DNA of 44,484 nt from Alkalihalobacillus trypoxylicola (GTDB lineage: Bacteria; Bacillota; Bacilli; Bacillales; Bacillaceae_D). Below are positions 1-7,845 of the stretch, in pieces (the stretch's first letter is position 1; every line of letters begins with the position of its first letter). Under the pieces are notes generated by a model that was not told the DNA's origin, did no database searches, and was given only the letters and a program-made list of their open reading frames with translations. The DNA lies in assembly GCF_001590785.1 (NCBI RefSeq), contig NZ_LTAO01000015.1, forward strand, positions 1 through 44,484, read 5' to 3'. The translations under genes and the position numbers were made by a program.

Positions 1-39
1 TTGCAGGTCAAATAGGCTTCCTTGTCGTATAATAGGCAT
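1..39 (-). CDS. N-terminus of a probable transposase, cut by the window edge
   Basis: Only the first 13 codons lie in the window. They read MPIIRQGSLFDLQ, which from memory resembles the start of IS1182-type DDE transposases of Bacillaceae. A GGAGG lies 11 bases upstream of the ATG (plus positions 51-55), a rather long spacing. If correct, an insertion sequence extends leftward out of the window and its terminal inverted repeat should lie somewhere in 60-210. The fragment is too short for more than a tentative call. Confidence 0.35.
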   Translation of the reverse strand, partial: MPIIRQGSLFDLQ

Positions 40-209
40 AAGGGAGTCTTCCTCCAGTCGTTAGTTTTGTGTGGTAACTTACTAATTCGACTTTTGGGGC
101 GGTACTCCTTTTTTCGTGTCTTGAAAGCCTTACGAAACTAAGGGTTCAAATTATGAAATTCATTCAGTTGGCTTCCATATAATTTTTTATACAATAATCA
201 CGTAAAATT
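40..209. other. gene-free stretch at the left edge, possible insertion-sequence end
   Basis: I see no coding sequence here. If the ORF at 1-39 is a transposase, this stretch should contain the end of that insertion sequence. The terminal repeat cannot be defined because its partner is outside the window. Confidence 0.3.
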
Positions 210-437
210 TCCCAAAAATAAAGCATAAGTTTTCCAAACCTTGGTATAACAATCTTTCTATATTAAAAAATTTGAACTATTAATCAATAATTTAGTTTTT
301 TACCACTCTCTAAAGCTCCAATATGACCTTTATTTGTACTTCTGGCATTGATATACTTTAAAAATGTACTATCGGCAACGATATGCTTTAGCGAAATACT
401 TTTAACTTATGTTTATGAAAAACCTAATTATAGGCTT
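210..437. repeat. diverged direct repeat, copy A
   Basis: By eye this stretch aligns in the same orientation with 6485-6661. Shared blocks in order include TTCCAAACCTTGGTATAACA against GTCAAACCTTAATATAACA, TTCTATATT, GCTCCAATAT against ACTCCAATAT, AACGATATGCTTTA against AACGATGCTTTA, and GAAAAACCTAATT against AAGAAACCTAATT. Copy A is about 50 bases longer, partly because of an internal tandem duplication at 335-360 and 365-390. The copies bracket the hypothetical gene and the Gabija-type operon. They may be ends of a mobile unit or relics of duplicated flanks. Confidence 0.6.
335..390. repeat. 26-base imperfect tandem repeat inside copy A
   Basis: TGTACT at 335-340 and 365-370 each begins a 26-base unit ending in GATAT-A/G-CTTTA, at a 30-base period. 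Copy B has only one recognisable unit. The arrangement could be a pair of protein-binding sites of the kind found at transposon ends, or a simple duplication. Confidence 0.5.
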
Positions 438-473
438 TTGAAACGAAACTTATTGGACTAGTAGTACGATTAG

Positions 474-501
474 TTGGATATTTAAATATAAAAGGTATTA
501 T
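474..501 (+). promoter_or_regulatory. candidate sigma-A promoter for the 557-1213 gene
   Basis: A TTGGAT box at 474-479 and a TATTAT box at 496-501 are separated by 16 bases, about 55 bases upstream of the start codon. The surroundings are very AT-rich, so chance matches are likely. Confidence 0.3.
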
Positions 502-556
502 TGGAATAAAAAGTTATTGACCTACTGTATTTTTATTAAATTAGGAGGATAGTATA

Positions 557-1213
557 ATGACTCAAGAGAGCAAAAAAACAAAGTTACTTTTCAAAACATT
601 ACCGTTTTTATTAAAAGATATGGAGGAAAAAAAGTGGATTATTGATTCATTTCCATTTCAATACAAAAAAGAACAGTACATTGTAATATTAACTCTATAC
701 AAAAACAATGAGAAGAAACCAAATAATTATGCTAAAGCTAAAGTAGAATTTATAAAGAGAGGCAATACAAATATATCAATTATTGGTTATATAGATTTCT
801 TCAATGTTCATTTCCAAAGTGTAGCAAATTTTTGTGACTTTTTTGGGGTAGAAAGAGGAAATGCGAATAGAGATTTATTCAAAGATTTTTCGCAAATTTT
901 TTCCGATTTTATTCCTAACGAAAAAGTGATATACAAAAGTGATATAGAAAGTAAGTTACTTGGTAGTCGTGCAGAGGGAAATAACCCCAACGCAATTTAT
1001 TGCTATGATGTACGTCGCAACGGAAGGAACAAAGATGGCTCACCCAATAGACGTAGCATTGAGAATAGTAATAAAGCACAATCGCTTCGTCCTGAACTCT
1101 ACCAACGATATTATAATGATACAAATTTGAGCTTTTTCTTTTCTGATATTAAAGAAGATGGTAAAAGCGATATAGAAATTATTAATTTATTTGCTAATCG
1201 TTCAACTAAATAA
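557..1213 (+). CDS. hypothetical protein, probably DUF6037 family
   Basis: This 218-residue soluble protein starts at an ATG with a strong TTAGGAGG site 9 bases upstream. I see no signal peptide, membrane segment or catalytic motif. Its middle (about residues 95-180) carries a distinctive run with RAEGNNPNAIYCYDVRRNG, followed by a short segment rich in Asn, Arg and Ser. From memory this pattern fits DUF6037, a family of unknown function scattered in Firmicute accessory regions. It is divergent from the Gabija-type operon, in the same AT-rich island and between the two direct repeats, so it may be part of the same cargo. No function can be assigned; the family call rests on recall. Confidence 0.5.
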   Translation: MTQESKKTKLLFKTLPFLLKDMEEKKWIIDSFPFQYKKEQYIVILTLYKNNEKKPNNYAKAKVEFIKRGNTNISIIGYIDFFNVHFQSVANFCDFFGVERGNANRDLFKDFSQIFSDFIPNEKVIYKSDIESKLLGSRAEGNNPNAIYCYDVRRNGRNKDGSPNRRSIENSNKAQSLRPELYQRYYNDTNLSFFFSDIKEDGKSDIEIINLFANRSTK

Positions 1214-1377
1214 AGTCGTCTTTTAGTTCGAGTGAGTAGGTATAGAATAAAACAAAGGAATATAAATAACTCCTATAAATAAATTAAAATCTACAATCAA
1301 GCGTTATAGCTTTAATTAAGAGTCTTTGTTTTTATTTAAGCAACGAGAACTTTAACAAATTAAAGAATATAATTAAA

Positions 1378-1426
1378 AAGCCAAAACATGCAATTTTTTT
1401 GTGCACTACTTGCGTAATTTTGGCTT
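1378..1426. terminator. bidirectional terminator-like hairpin
   Basis: AAGCCAAAA (1378-1386) pairs with TTTTGGCTT (1418-1426), with an inner TGCAA/TTGCG pairing, and T-rich sequence follows on both strands. It sits between the convergent 557-1213 gene and the 1465-1762 pseudogene and can serve both. Confidence 0.6.
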
Positions 1427-1464
1427 TCTTACATCTATTGTTGAATCATGTTTATTCACAGTGA

Positions 1465-1762
1465 TTAACATTCGTTAATAACGAAATCAATCAACAACAT
1501 ATCATCATCTGATAAATTAAACAGTTCCCGAACTTCTTCCTCACTGTGTCCACTTTTTTATTAGTTCAATTGCTTTTCTTACATTTTCATCATCGTTACA
1601 GTAGTATTGTTGTACTTCTTTATTCATTTTTATTTCACTCCCATCCAACCCAATTATACAAAAATCAAAAATATAAGCTTCAAAATGTCCGTACCTAATT
1701 GTAACTTTGCATCCGCTAGTATTTGTAATTACTGGCTTCAGGGCTTGGAATGATACTCTCAT
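1465..1762 (-). pseudogene. small hypothetical gene with a one-base frameshift
   Basis: The first reading frame runs from an ATG at 1762 for 73 codons. At a run of six A on the coding strand (1554-1559) the coherent sequence moves to another frame, where it continues SGHSEEEVREL...DFVINEC and stops at 1465. Removing one A would restore a single product of about 98 residues ending in an acidic helical tail. The start has only a weak AGGAA site upstream. I recognise no family. It may be a recent pseudogene or a sequencing error in the homopolymer. Confidence 0.5.
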
Positions 1763-1808
1763 GGGATTCCTGTCAAGTTTTCAACTAATTTCTCGATATA
1801 ATATAAAA

Positions 1809-1829
1809 CCGTACTCAAAATTAGCACGG
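1809..1829 (-). terminator. terminator-like hairpin downstream of gajB
   Basis: CCGTACT (1809-1815) pairs with AGCACGG (1823-1829), allowing one G-T pair, with a 7-base loop. On the minus strand TTTTATATT follows; on the plus strand TTTTCTCTT follows. It lies about 265 bases past the gajB stop. The 1763-2093 stretch otherwise shows no gene. Confidence 0.5.
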
Positions 1830-2093
1830 CTTTTCTCTTGTTATGATTAACAAATACTCTTTCACACTATAAACCATTTAAATTAACTTTTTATGACTAC
1901 ATAAGGATAGTTATAATAAAAATGTTTTCTTGTCCCCCATGAAGTCTAATCAATCTTCTTTTTTAAAGGAAGCGTACTTTGAGAAGAAGGAGTCTCTCCA
2001 AGAATTTCTAGGGAACAAGCTCTATTGTAGTGACAAGGTAAGAGCAGTATTAAAATGCACTTTCATAAGTTTCCTTTATTCACTGAATTATTT

Positions 2094-3983
2094 TTATTTT
2101 GGACTAAAGCATTCAACAACTTCCCATCCTGCTCCTTTAGCCTTTTGAATCTTTTCTTCATAATTATCTTCAATACATTCTCTTTTAATTGCTATTGCAG
2201 AAAAATGAGTAGGTCTACTCAATGCTACATAAGCAATTTTAAGTGCTTTTTTTGTAGCTCTCACAAATTGTTCATCTAACATATTGTTATAATCAATATA
2301 TGTGCCTATTAGATAGTCAAATAAAACCTTACCCGCATAGTATTTAACTTCATTTGGCGAAAATCTATCTTCTATAATAACCGACTCTGTTAATAATGTT
2401 GCTTTATGAGTTTCACCCTTAACAGAATGTACAGTCCCAAAATAAATTTGTTTATTCGTTGTAGGCTCTACTATTTCACTATATTTATAACCTAGTGTTG
2501 TGCTTATTATAGTATCTTTTATATATTTACTAACACTACTATATGGTATTTGTCCCTTTATTTTTGAGAGCTCTTTCTTCTTAAATAGACGAAGAGTATT
2601 TTCTATCGAAGACATAAAGTCATCTTCAATTAGTTTCTTTTCTTTAATTAACTTATGAATACACTTTGCTATATCCACTTTAATTTCTAGTTGTTCTTTA
2701 GCTATATGTTTCTTTATGTCTGACATCGAAAAGTTACTTTTTTGTTCAGTTATATTATGAGCATATTTAAGGATTTCATATAATCCTTTGATAAATATTT
2801 GATAAATCTTACTACTCATAAGTTCTGTATTAGTTCTAACATTTTTAATTTCTTTATAATTTTCATTGAATTTTTTGATATCTGGCTTTGTCATGCCAAC
2901 TACTGCTACTTTCCTATGAGATACCTTAAATTGTTCATCGATATTTTCATATTTTCTAATTAAGTCTCTATAATTTTCTATTACACTCTCTTCACTATCA
3001 TAAATAAGCATATGAGGTTTAAAAGATCTTATATTACTATTACCACTAAAGTTTGAGTATTGTTTAATACAAGTAGTTTTTAAGATTTTAGCAATTGAAT
3101 TGCCAAATCTAGTACTATGTGTTAATTCATTATAAGAAATATTATTATGCTTTCGTTCATATTCAGGGTTCCATGCCTCTTCATTATTATCATAGAGAGT
3201 ATATAATGCTTGATATGGGTCACCAAATTTTTGAAAATAAATATTATCATTAAACAGAGCACATAATAAATTATACTGAATATTATTTGTATCTTGTGCT
3301 TCATCTAATAAAATATGGTCAAACCTTTTTGACAGAGCTTTTTTTAGTTCCTCTCCATACTTGCTTATATACCAGTAAGCTAATGAAAGCGAGTCATTAT
3401 GCCTTAAATTTCCTGATTTAAATATGTCTCTTAATGTATCGATTAATTCCGTATAATAGTAGGATGAGACATTTTCATATAGCTCAAATTCCTCAGAGCT
3501 TATCAACTTTAGGTGCCAATTGTCCACTTTCGATGTCGGGGGATTCATTCTACTATGATAACCCAGAAAAATATCACTAAATTTCTTTTTAAAGATTTCG
3601 TTATCCAAAATCACTGGTGTTATATTGGGAAATAATTCTCTGTAAGCTTTGAATGCAGTAAAGTGATTAAAAAATTCGTGTATTGTTCCCACAAAGTTTG
3701 GATACTCTATATTATTAATACCAACTTTTTTTAGTCCCTCTTTTATTTCATCTACTGCTACATTTGTATGTGTAATTATACATATTCCTTTATTGTTTGT
3801 AACCCTTTCCTTAAGAAATAGAGCTAATTTAGCAACTAGAACTGTTGTTTTACCACTACCAGGTCCTGCAATAATATTCGCATTTCCCTCTGCGTTTATT
3901 ACCTCTATTTGTTCTTTATTAAATCTATATTTATTACCTAATATTTTCTTCTCTATTAATGAAAATCCCTCAGTACTGAACAT
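2094..3983 (-). CDS. gajB: UvrD-like helicase, GajB-type subunit of a Gabija-like defence system
   Basis: Superfamily 1 DNA helicase of 629 residues. Motifs in order are Walker A GPGSGKTT at 40-47, motif Ia with THTNVAVDE near 71-79, DEAQ at 227-230, GDPYQ at 254-258, a GTVHSVKG motif near 520 and ALSRPTH near 595. The start lies 11 bases after the gajA stop, with an AAGGGGTGG site in the gap, so the two are co-transcribed and probably translationally coupled. In Gabija, GajB acts with the GajA nuclease against phage DNA. The described Bacillus cereus GajB is, as I recall, about 494 residues; the extra length here falls mostly between GDPYQ and GTVHSVKG. Pairing with an OLD nuclease makes a housekeeping PcrA/UvrD unlikely. 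Confidence 0.85.
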   Translation of the reverse strand: MFSTEGFSLIEKKILGNKYRFNKEQIEVINAEGNANIIAGPGSGKTTVLVAKLALFLKERVTNNKGICIITHTNVAVDEIKEGLKKVGINNIEYPNFVGTIHEFFNHFTAFKAYRELFPNITPVILDNEIFKKKFSDIFLGYHSRMNPPTSKVDNWHLKLISSEEFELYENVSSYYYTELIDTLRDIFKSGNLRHNDSLSLAYWYISKYGEELKKALSKRFDHILLDEAQDTNNIQYNLLCALFNDNIYFQKFGDPYQALYTLYDNNEEAWNPEYERKHNNISYNELTHSTRFGNSIAKILKTTCIKQYSNFSGNSNIRSFKPHMLIYDSEESVIENYRDLIRKYENIDEQFKVSHRKVAVVGMTKPDIKKFNENYKEIKNVRTNTELMSSKIYQIFIKGLYEILKYAHNITEQKSNFSMSDIKKHIAKEQLEIKVDIAKCIHKLIKEKKLIEDDFMSSIENTLRLFKKKELSKIKGQIPYSSVSKYIKDTIISTTLGYKYSEIVEPTTNKQIYFGTVHSVKGETHKATLLTESVIIEDRFSPNEVKYYAGKVLFDYLIGTYIDYNNMLDEQFVRATKKALKIAYVALSRPTHFSAIAIKRECIEDNYEEKIQKAKGAGWEVVECFSPK

Positions 3984-3994
3984 TAATCCACCCC

Positions 3995-6058
3995 TTACTG
4001 ATTATCCGTCACATGAATAATGGCATCTATTAAATAAGATAATGTACTGTCTGACATCACTTTCTCCTTTAATTCTTCCTTATTATTAATTAACTCATAT
4101 GCAAGTGTCTGAGCTACCTCGGCTTTTGATACTAGTTTATTATCTAGTGGCTTAAACAATTCATAAGCTCCAGATTTTATGTCTCTAGATTTATCTTGTT
4201 CAAGTTGAGCAATTATACCTTGTAATTTCTTTTGATTAGGAACCGAATTTGGATGCTTGTATCTAACATTATGAACACATTCCGCTAATAATATATTTAA
4301 ACAACTATTCGCCAACACATATTCCAAGGTCCATTTAGGAGATACATATACATTTAAATTATTAAAATCATCTCTAAAATCAGTTTGTATCTTAGAAATT
4401 TTCATATCCTCTAAATGTTCAATTAATTTATTACTTAATTCAATCACCGTCAATCTTACTAGGTCATCTTCTAAAGATTCATCCATTGGGCCAAATTCAA
4501 CTAACTTTGATTCTAAATCTTTTATAGAAGTAAACACTTCCCCTATTATATTACTATCAGATACATCCTCAAATCCATATAGGGATTCGACTGCATCAAG
4601 TGTTCCTTTATCTTTAATTGAATAGAAACACATACTTTTTTCTGTATCATTCCTAATCACATGATATTCATAAGGTTTTATATCGACATCAGTAATTAAT
4701 GAAACTGGCAATAACAAAGGGGCTCCTCCCTCGTTCTTCCAAAATTCTGAGCGCATAAATATTTTTGCGTATCTCTTAAAAGCTGTATTACCCAAATTCA
4801 CAATAGATACTCCGTATTTATGTAACGGGCGATCAATAACTTCAGCTAATGCTGGTAACAGCAAATTTTCAGCATCTCCTTCAACAAGAATAACTCCCCT
4901 AGCAAAGAATAAATTCGCTTTTGTTGCATCCAAAAAACGTTCTAAAAATTTATAATCTTCTGTATCTAATTTTGTGTTTTCTGGATTCATAGGAAATGAT
5001 GAATTTTTATGTAATAATATGATGTTTGACAGTGATGTTGAAGCTGCTAAGGTCGTACTATGGGTCGTTAATATAAATTGACTGCTACTATTATTTAAAT
5101 TAGATTGTAAAAACTTTATTAACCTTAGTTGTGCTTGCGGATGTAAATGAGCTTCAACTTCTTCTATCAAGGTTAATGCTGGTCCAACCCTCTTACCATC
5201 ATTTAATAATAATAATTCTACTGCAATAAAAAGTAGATTCAAACTACCTAACCCAGCCAATGTATCACTATCTAACTCTATACTTAACTTTCTCAATATA
5301 TCGTCGAGTTTAGCAGGCGTTACCATGAATTGCGGATTATATTCAGTATTCTTGCTAAAAAATTCATTTAAATAGCTTGATATCTCTCCAATTATCGATT
5401 TATCTTTACCATTGACAGGTGTGTTAAAATATTCTTCAATCTTACTATTTGTTTCAGCAACAATATCAACTAGAGTGTGATCTTCACCATTCAGAGTACT
5501 AAACTCTGAATATCCTTTAAGTATTTGAGCTAATCTAGACCTATAACCTGGTCTCAGTTCTGTTCTGGCATCACGCAACGGTTTTAGATAAGTGGATTTT
5601 ATTACTTCATTAGGAATTGCTTCTAGCCTTGAATCTGCATTTTCTGGTCCTGCTTTTACCGTCCGTATAATTTTATTGTGTAATAATTCATTAGACACTC
5701 TCTCCGCCTCAAGTCTAATAATTAGCTCATACTCCTTAGCTTTATTAAACGAAAGCCACTCTAAAAATATTCCAGCTTCCTCATCAGTTAAATCTGAAAA
5801 TATACATTCTACTTTTAAGTGTGAACTAACCTCACCTTCTTTATCTATATAGAAATCTTTTTCTACAATCCTACTATTTTCTGTACTTACTGTTCCTAAG
5901 GTAAAATGAATTGCATCAATAATTGCACTTTTTCCTGCATCGTTTTCTCCTATTAATAAATTAAATCCTTTTTGAAATTGAACAGAAACACCAGGTTCAC
6001 TAGAATTACCCATACCAAACTTCCTGAAATTCCAAATTTTAACTTCACTAAGGTACAT
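3995..6058 (-). CDS. gajA: OLD-family ATPase/TOPRIM nuclease, GajA-type subunit
   Basis: 687-residue protein with an ABC-type ATPase half and a TOPRIM nuclease half. It shows Walker A GENDAGKS at 37-44, a signature-like LAGLGSLN at 267-274, Walker B LTLIEE with the D-loop region to about 310, and a TTHS switch at 331-334. The TOPRIM core is VEGDAE at 392-397 with the acidic DVD at 457-459. In class 2 OLD nucleases this order pairs with an adjacent UvrD-like helicase, as here. GajA is described as a sequence-specific DNA nickase controlled by nucleotide levels. The Bacillus cereus GajA is about 578 residues as I recall, so this one has roughly 110 more, mostly after the TOPRIM acidic pair. The start has AAGGAGG seven bases upstream. 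All catalytic residues I can identify are present, so the system looks intact. Confidence 0.85.
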   Translation of the reverse strand: MYLSEVKIWNFRKFGMGNSSEPGVSVQFQKGFNLLIGENDAGKSAIIDAIHFTLGTVSTENSRIVEKDFYIDKEGEVSSHLKVECIFSDLTDEEAGIFLEWLSFNKAKEYELIIRLEAERVSNELLHNKIIRTVKAGPENADSRLEAIPNEVIKSTYLKPLRDARTELRPGYRSRLAQILKGYSEFSTLNGEDHTLVDIVAETNSKIEEYFNTPVNGKDKSIIGEISSYLNEFFSKNTEYNPQFMVTPAKLDDILRKLSIELDSDTLAGLGSLNLLFIAVELLLLNDGKRVGPALTLIEEVEAHLHPQAQLRLIKFLQSNLNNSSSQFILTTHSTTLAASTSLSNIILLHKNSSFPMNPENTKLDTEDYKFLERFLDATKANLFFARGVILVEGDAENLLLPALAEVIDRPLHKYGVSIVNLGNTAFKRYAKIFMRSEFWKNEGGAPLLLPVSLITDVDIKPYEYHVIRNDTEKSMCFYSIKDKGTLDAVESLYGFEDVSDSNIIGEVFTSIKDLESKLVEFGPMDESLEDDLVRLTVIELSNKLIEHLEDMKISKIQTDFRDDFNNLNVYVSPKWTLEYVLANSCLNILLAECVHNVRYKHPNSVPNQKKLQGIIAQLEQDKSRDIKSGAYELFKPLDNKLVSKAEVAQTLAYELINNKEELKEKVMSDSTLSYLIDAIIHVTDNQ

Positions 6059-6065
6059 TATTAAT

Positions 6066-6106
6066 CCTCCTTACACTTCTATTACAAAATTTTAGAATAC
6101 ATTATA
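6066..6106 (-). promoter_or_regulatory. gajA ribosome-binding site and candidate -10 box
   Basis: AAGGAGG occupies 6066-6072 and a perfect TATAAT occupies 6101-6106 on the minus strand. No good -35 hexamer is visible at 16-18 bases. An activator or a weak promoter would fit. Confidence 0.45.
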
Positions 6107-6484
6107 AACCAAAGGTTAATTTCTTATATAAAATGTAGCATATTACCGAATACTTAGTAATAATTTACTAAATTTTAATAATACTATTTCTTTTTTAACT
6201 TATCTGAAATATTAATTTAGTAAATAAATCATATAAGTGTGAAGATTTAACCATAAGTCTCTCTTTGCAATATTCATGACCGCTTATGCTCTTATGTATC
6301 CTTTTTTACTTTAAAACACCCTACAAAATTACTTTACCTTTTTGTGCAAAAATATTTATTTATTTTAGAACTGAAGGAAGCTTTTTAGATAAAACAAAAA
6401 GAGGTTGAATCCAATTAGAAACACCTCCCTACATATCTAGCTATTCTCATTTTATTTAAACACATCATTCTCTTTATTCAGTTT
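6107..6484. other. gene-free AT-rich stretch upstream of gajA
   Basis: No coding sequence is visible on either strand. The only structure I see is a weak hairpin at 6401-6427 (GAGGT with ACCTC), followed on the minus strand by TTTTTGTTTT. It could stop transcription arriving from the TniQ remnant before it reaches gajA. Confidence 0.5.
6401..6427 (-). terminator. weak terminator-like hairpin ahead of gajA
   Basis: A five-base stem, GAGGT/ACCTC, with a long loop is followed by TTTTTGTTTT on the minus strand. The stem is short, so the call is tentative. Confidence 0.3.
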
Positions 6485-6661
6485 GCTCAAAGATAAAACA
6501 TAACCTTGTCAAACCTTAATATAACAAGCCTTCTATATTGAAAATTAGAACTTCCAATCAATCATTTTTGTTTTTTTCCACTTTCAAAAACTCCAATATA
6601 CTTCCAGTAACGATGCTTTAACGAAAATCTTGTAACTTGATGTTTATAAGAAACCTAATTG
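6485..6661. repeat. diverged direct repeat, copy B
   Basis: Second copy of the repeat at 210-437, same orientation. It begins immediately beyond the stop of the TniQ-like remnant (in that gene's direction), so it may have been the 3' flank or the end of that element. It lacks the internal duplication seen in copy A. Confidence 0.6.
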
Positions 6662-6664
6662 GAA

Positions 6665-7140
6665 TTATTCTCGATAATCCAACTTTCTTAATTCTTCTTC
6701 CCAAACTTCGTGAAACTTAATTAAACAGTTGGAATTAGATAATATTTTGTTTAAAGCTTTACCAGAAGGATATGTACCTACCTTCGCTATGCAATTTATA
6801 CATAGCTTCTGTTAATTCTTCTTTTATTCTCTCCTCTCTCAACTTTCTCAGGTTCTTAATATAGCTCTTATAATTAATCACTAAATTCCTTGACAATTCA
6901 GGGCAATAACTTGAGCAACTCCTGCTTTAATATCATACTCTTTAACAAACTGGTTTAGGCTGATAGGCGGTTCCTTTTCTAGTGTCCTCAAAAATTTGCT
7001 TTCTATAATTTTCTTTTTTTCTCATTCTCTTCTCTCTTATATTGTAGATTTCTCAGATCAATTATCTTGCATAAGTCAGGAAAATATTTTTTTATATATT
7101 CAAAACAGCTAAAAACAAGGCAATAAGCTCTTAAAACATA
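6665..7140 (-). pseudogene. remnant of a TniQ/TnsD-like protein C-terminal domain, frameshifted
   Basis: Joining short open stretches in three minus-strand frames gives a continuous domain: KKYFPDLCKII then LQYKREEN (about 7040-7110), EPPISLNQFVKEYDI (about 6930-6985), ELSRNLVINYKSYIKNLRK (about 6860-6910), LHSEGRY (about 6795), YPSGKALNKIL and finally WEEELRKLDY before a stop at 6665. Short helix-turn-helix units alternating with 'F-PELC..I..R...Y' segments and an 'LH.EG.YPS' block match, from memory, the C-terminal half of TniQ/TnsD proteins, the target-selection subunits of Tn7-like transposons. At least three frameshifts separate the pieces, and the N-terminal zinc-binding half is absent. 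No TnsA, TnsB or TnsC homologue is visible in the window. Confidence 0.5.
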
Positions 7141-7234
7141 TGAATGAGATTAAATATATTATTTTTAGCCTTAATATTTTTAGGTTTAAGTCATTTTGTA
7201 CTGTTATATTACTAATTAAAAACCCTCTTATTTC

Positions 7235-7456
7235 TCATTCTAATATCTGAATAACAAGATAATGGTCATTTTCAAACCAATTCCCTTTGTCAATAGTTTT
7301 ATATCCTTCATCTGTTACCAATTTATCTATCTCTGGCAGAGAGCCTTTAGGTACTATTAATAGCTCGTAATCATCATTACCATCAATGTCTTTAATCCAT
7401 TCTCCTTTTACTTGAAAATGATTTTTAATCTTTTTGTTTAAGTCTTTAGTCGAAAT
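7235..7456 (-). CDS. small hypothetical protein with an apparent ATT start
   Basis: An uninterrupted frame of 73 codons runs from ATT at 7456 to TGA at 7235. No ATG, GTG or TTG lies near its beginning. A strong AAGGAGG (coding strand) lies eight bases before the ATT, the normal distance for a start. The product begins (M)STKDLNKKIKNHF and is a small, charged, soluble protein with a WIKDIDGNDDYELLIVP core. The second half alternates predicted strands and helices, and it looks like a real folded domain. I recognise no family. Either it uses the rare ATT start known from infC, or the original ATG has mutated or been misread. Confidence 0.55.
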   Translation of the reverse strand: MSTKDLNKKIKNHFQVKGEWIKDIDGNDDYELLIVPKGSLPEIDKLVTDEGYKTIDKGNWFENDHYLVIQILE

Positions 7457-7641
7457 TTGAAAAACCTCCTTTATTATCTAATATTTCATTAAACTAATTT
7501 ATACATTAGTTTAAAATACAATTTTATCATAAAATTTTTATACAATAATTTTTCATAAAATATTTGTGACTGAATGCAAGGAATAAGAGAAAACTAGAAA
7601 CAGTAAAAGAAACTATTTAAAAGTTACGTTACCCTATCAAT

Positions 7642-7841
7642 CTAAAACAACTTACCCCATGTTTTAGGACTGAGAATTCCATCAACTGTAATCTATTTGT
7701 ACGTTGATAGTCTTTAACAGCTCTGTCCGTTCCGTTTCCGAATACGCCATCAAATGGATCAGGATTAAACCCATTAATATACAGGAAAGCTTGAAGAACT
7801 CTTGTAATATTTCCTCTTAATCCTTGTCTTACATCTTCCAC
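7642..7841 (-). pseudogene. peptidoglycan-binding domain remnant, probably from a phage endolysin
   Basis: The frame from 7841 reads a PG-binding-1-type domain: RGNITRVLQAFLYINGF, then FDGVFGNGTDRAVKDYQR. After LQL the family pattern is lost, but one frame away the sequence continues DGILSPKTWGKLF and stops at 7642, exactly the expected C-terminus of such a domain. A single base is missing near 7677. The catalytic (amidase or muramidase) part is absent, and upstream sequence switches abruptly to the integrase remnant on the other strand. This is a broken end of a prophage lysis gene. Confidence 0.65.
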
Positions 7842-7845
7842 AATT

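Noticed and set aside
1550-1565. A-AAA-AAG run as a programmed -1 frameshift signal
   Set aside because: The -1 frame gives an incoherent peptide that soon stops; the sensible continuation is in the +1 frame.
1930-2148. 72-codon plus-strand frame after a promoter-like AT-rich stretch
   Set aside because: No ribosome site, overlaps the end of gajB on the other strand, and the composition shows no protein-like pattern.
2094-6058. PARIS, a lone OLD exonuclease or a housekeeping PcrA as identity of the two-gene operon
   Set aside because: PARIS lacks a UvrD-like helicase, class 1 OLD proteins stand alone, and PcrA is larger and lacks an OLD partner. The nuclease-helicase pair fits Gabija best.
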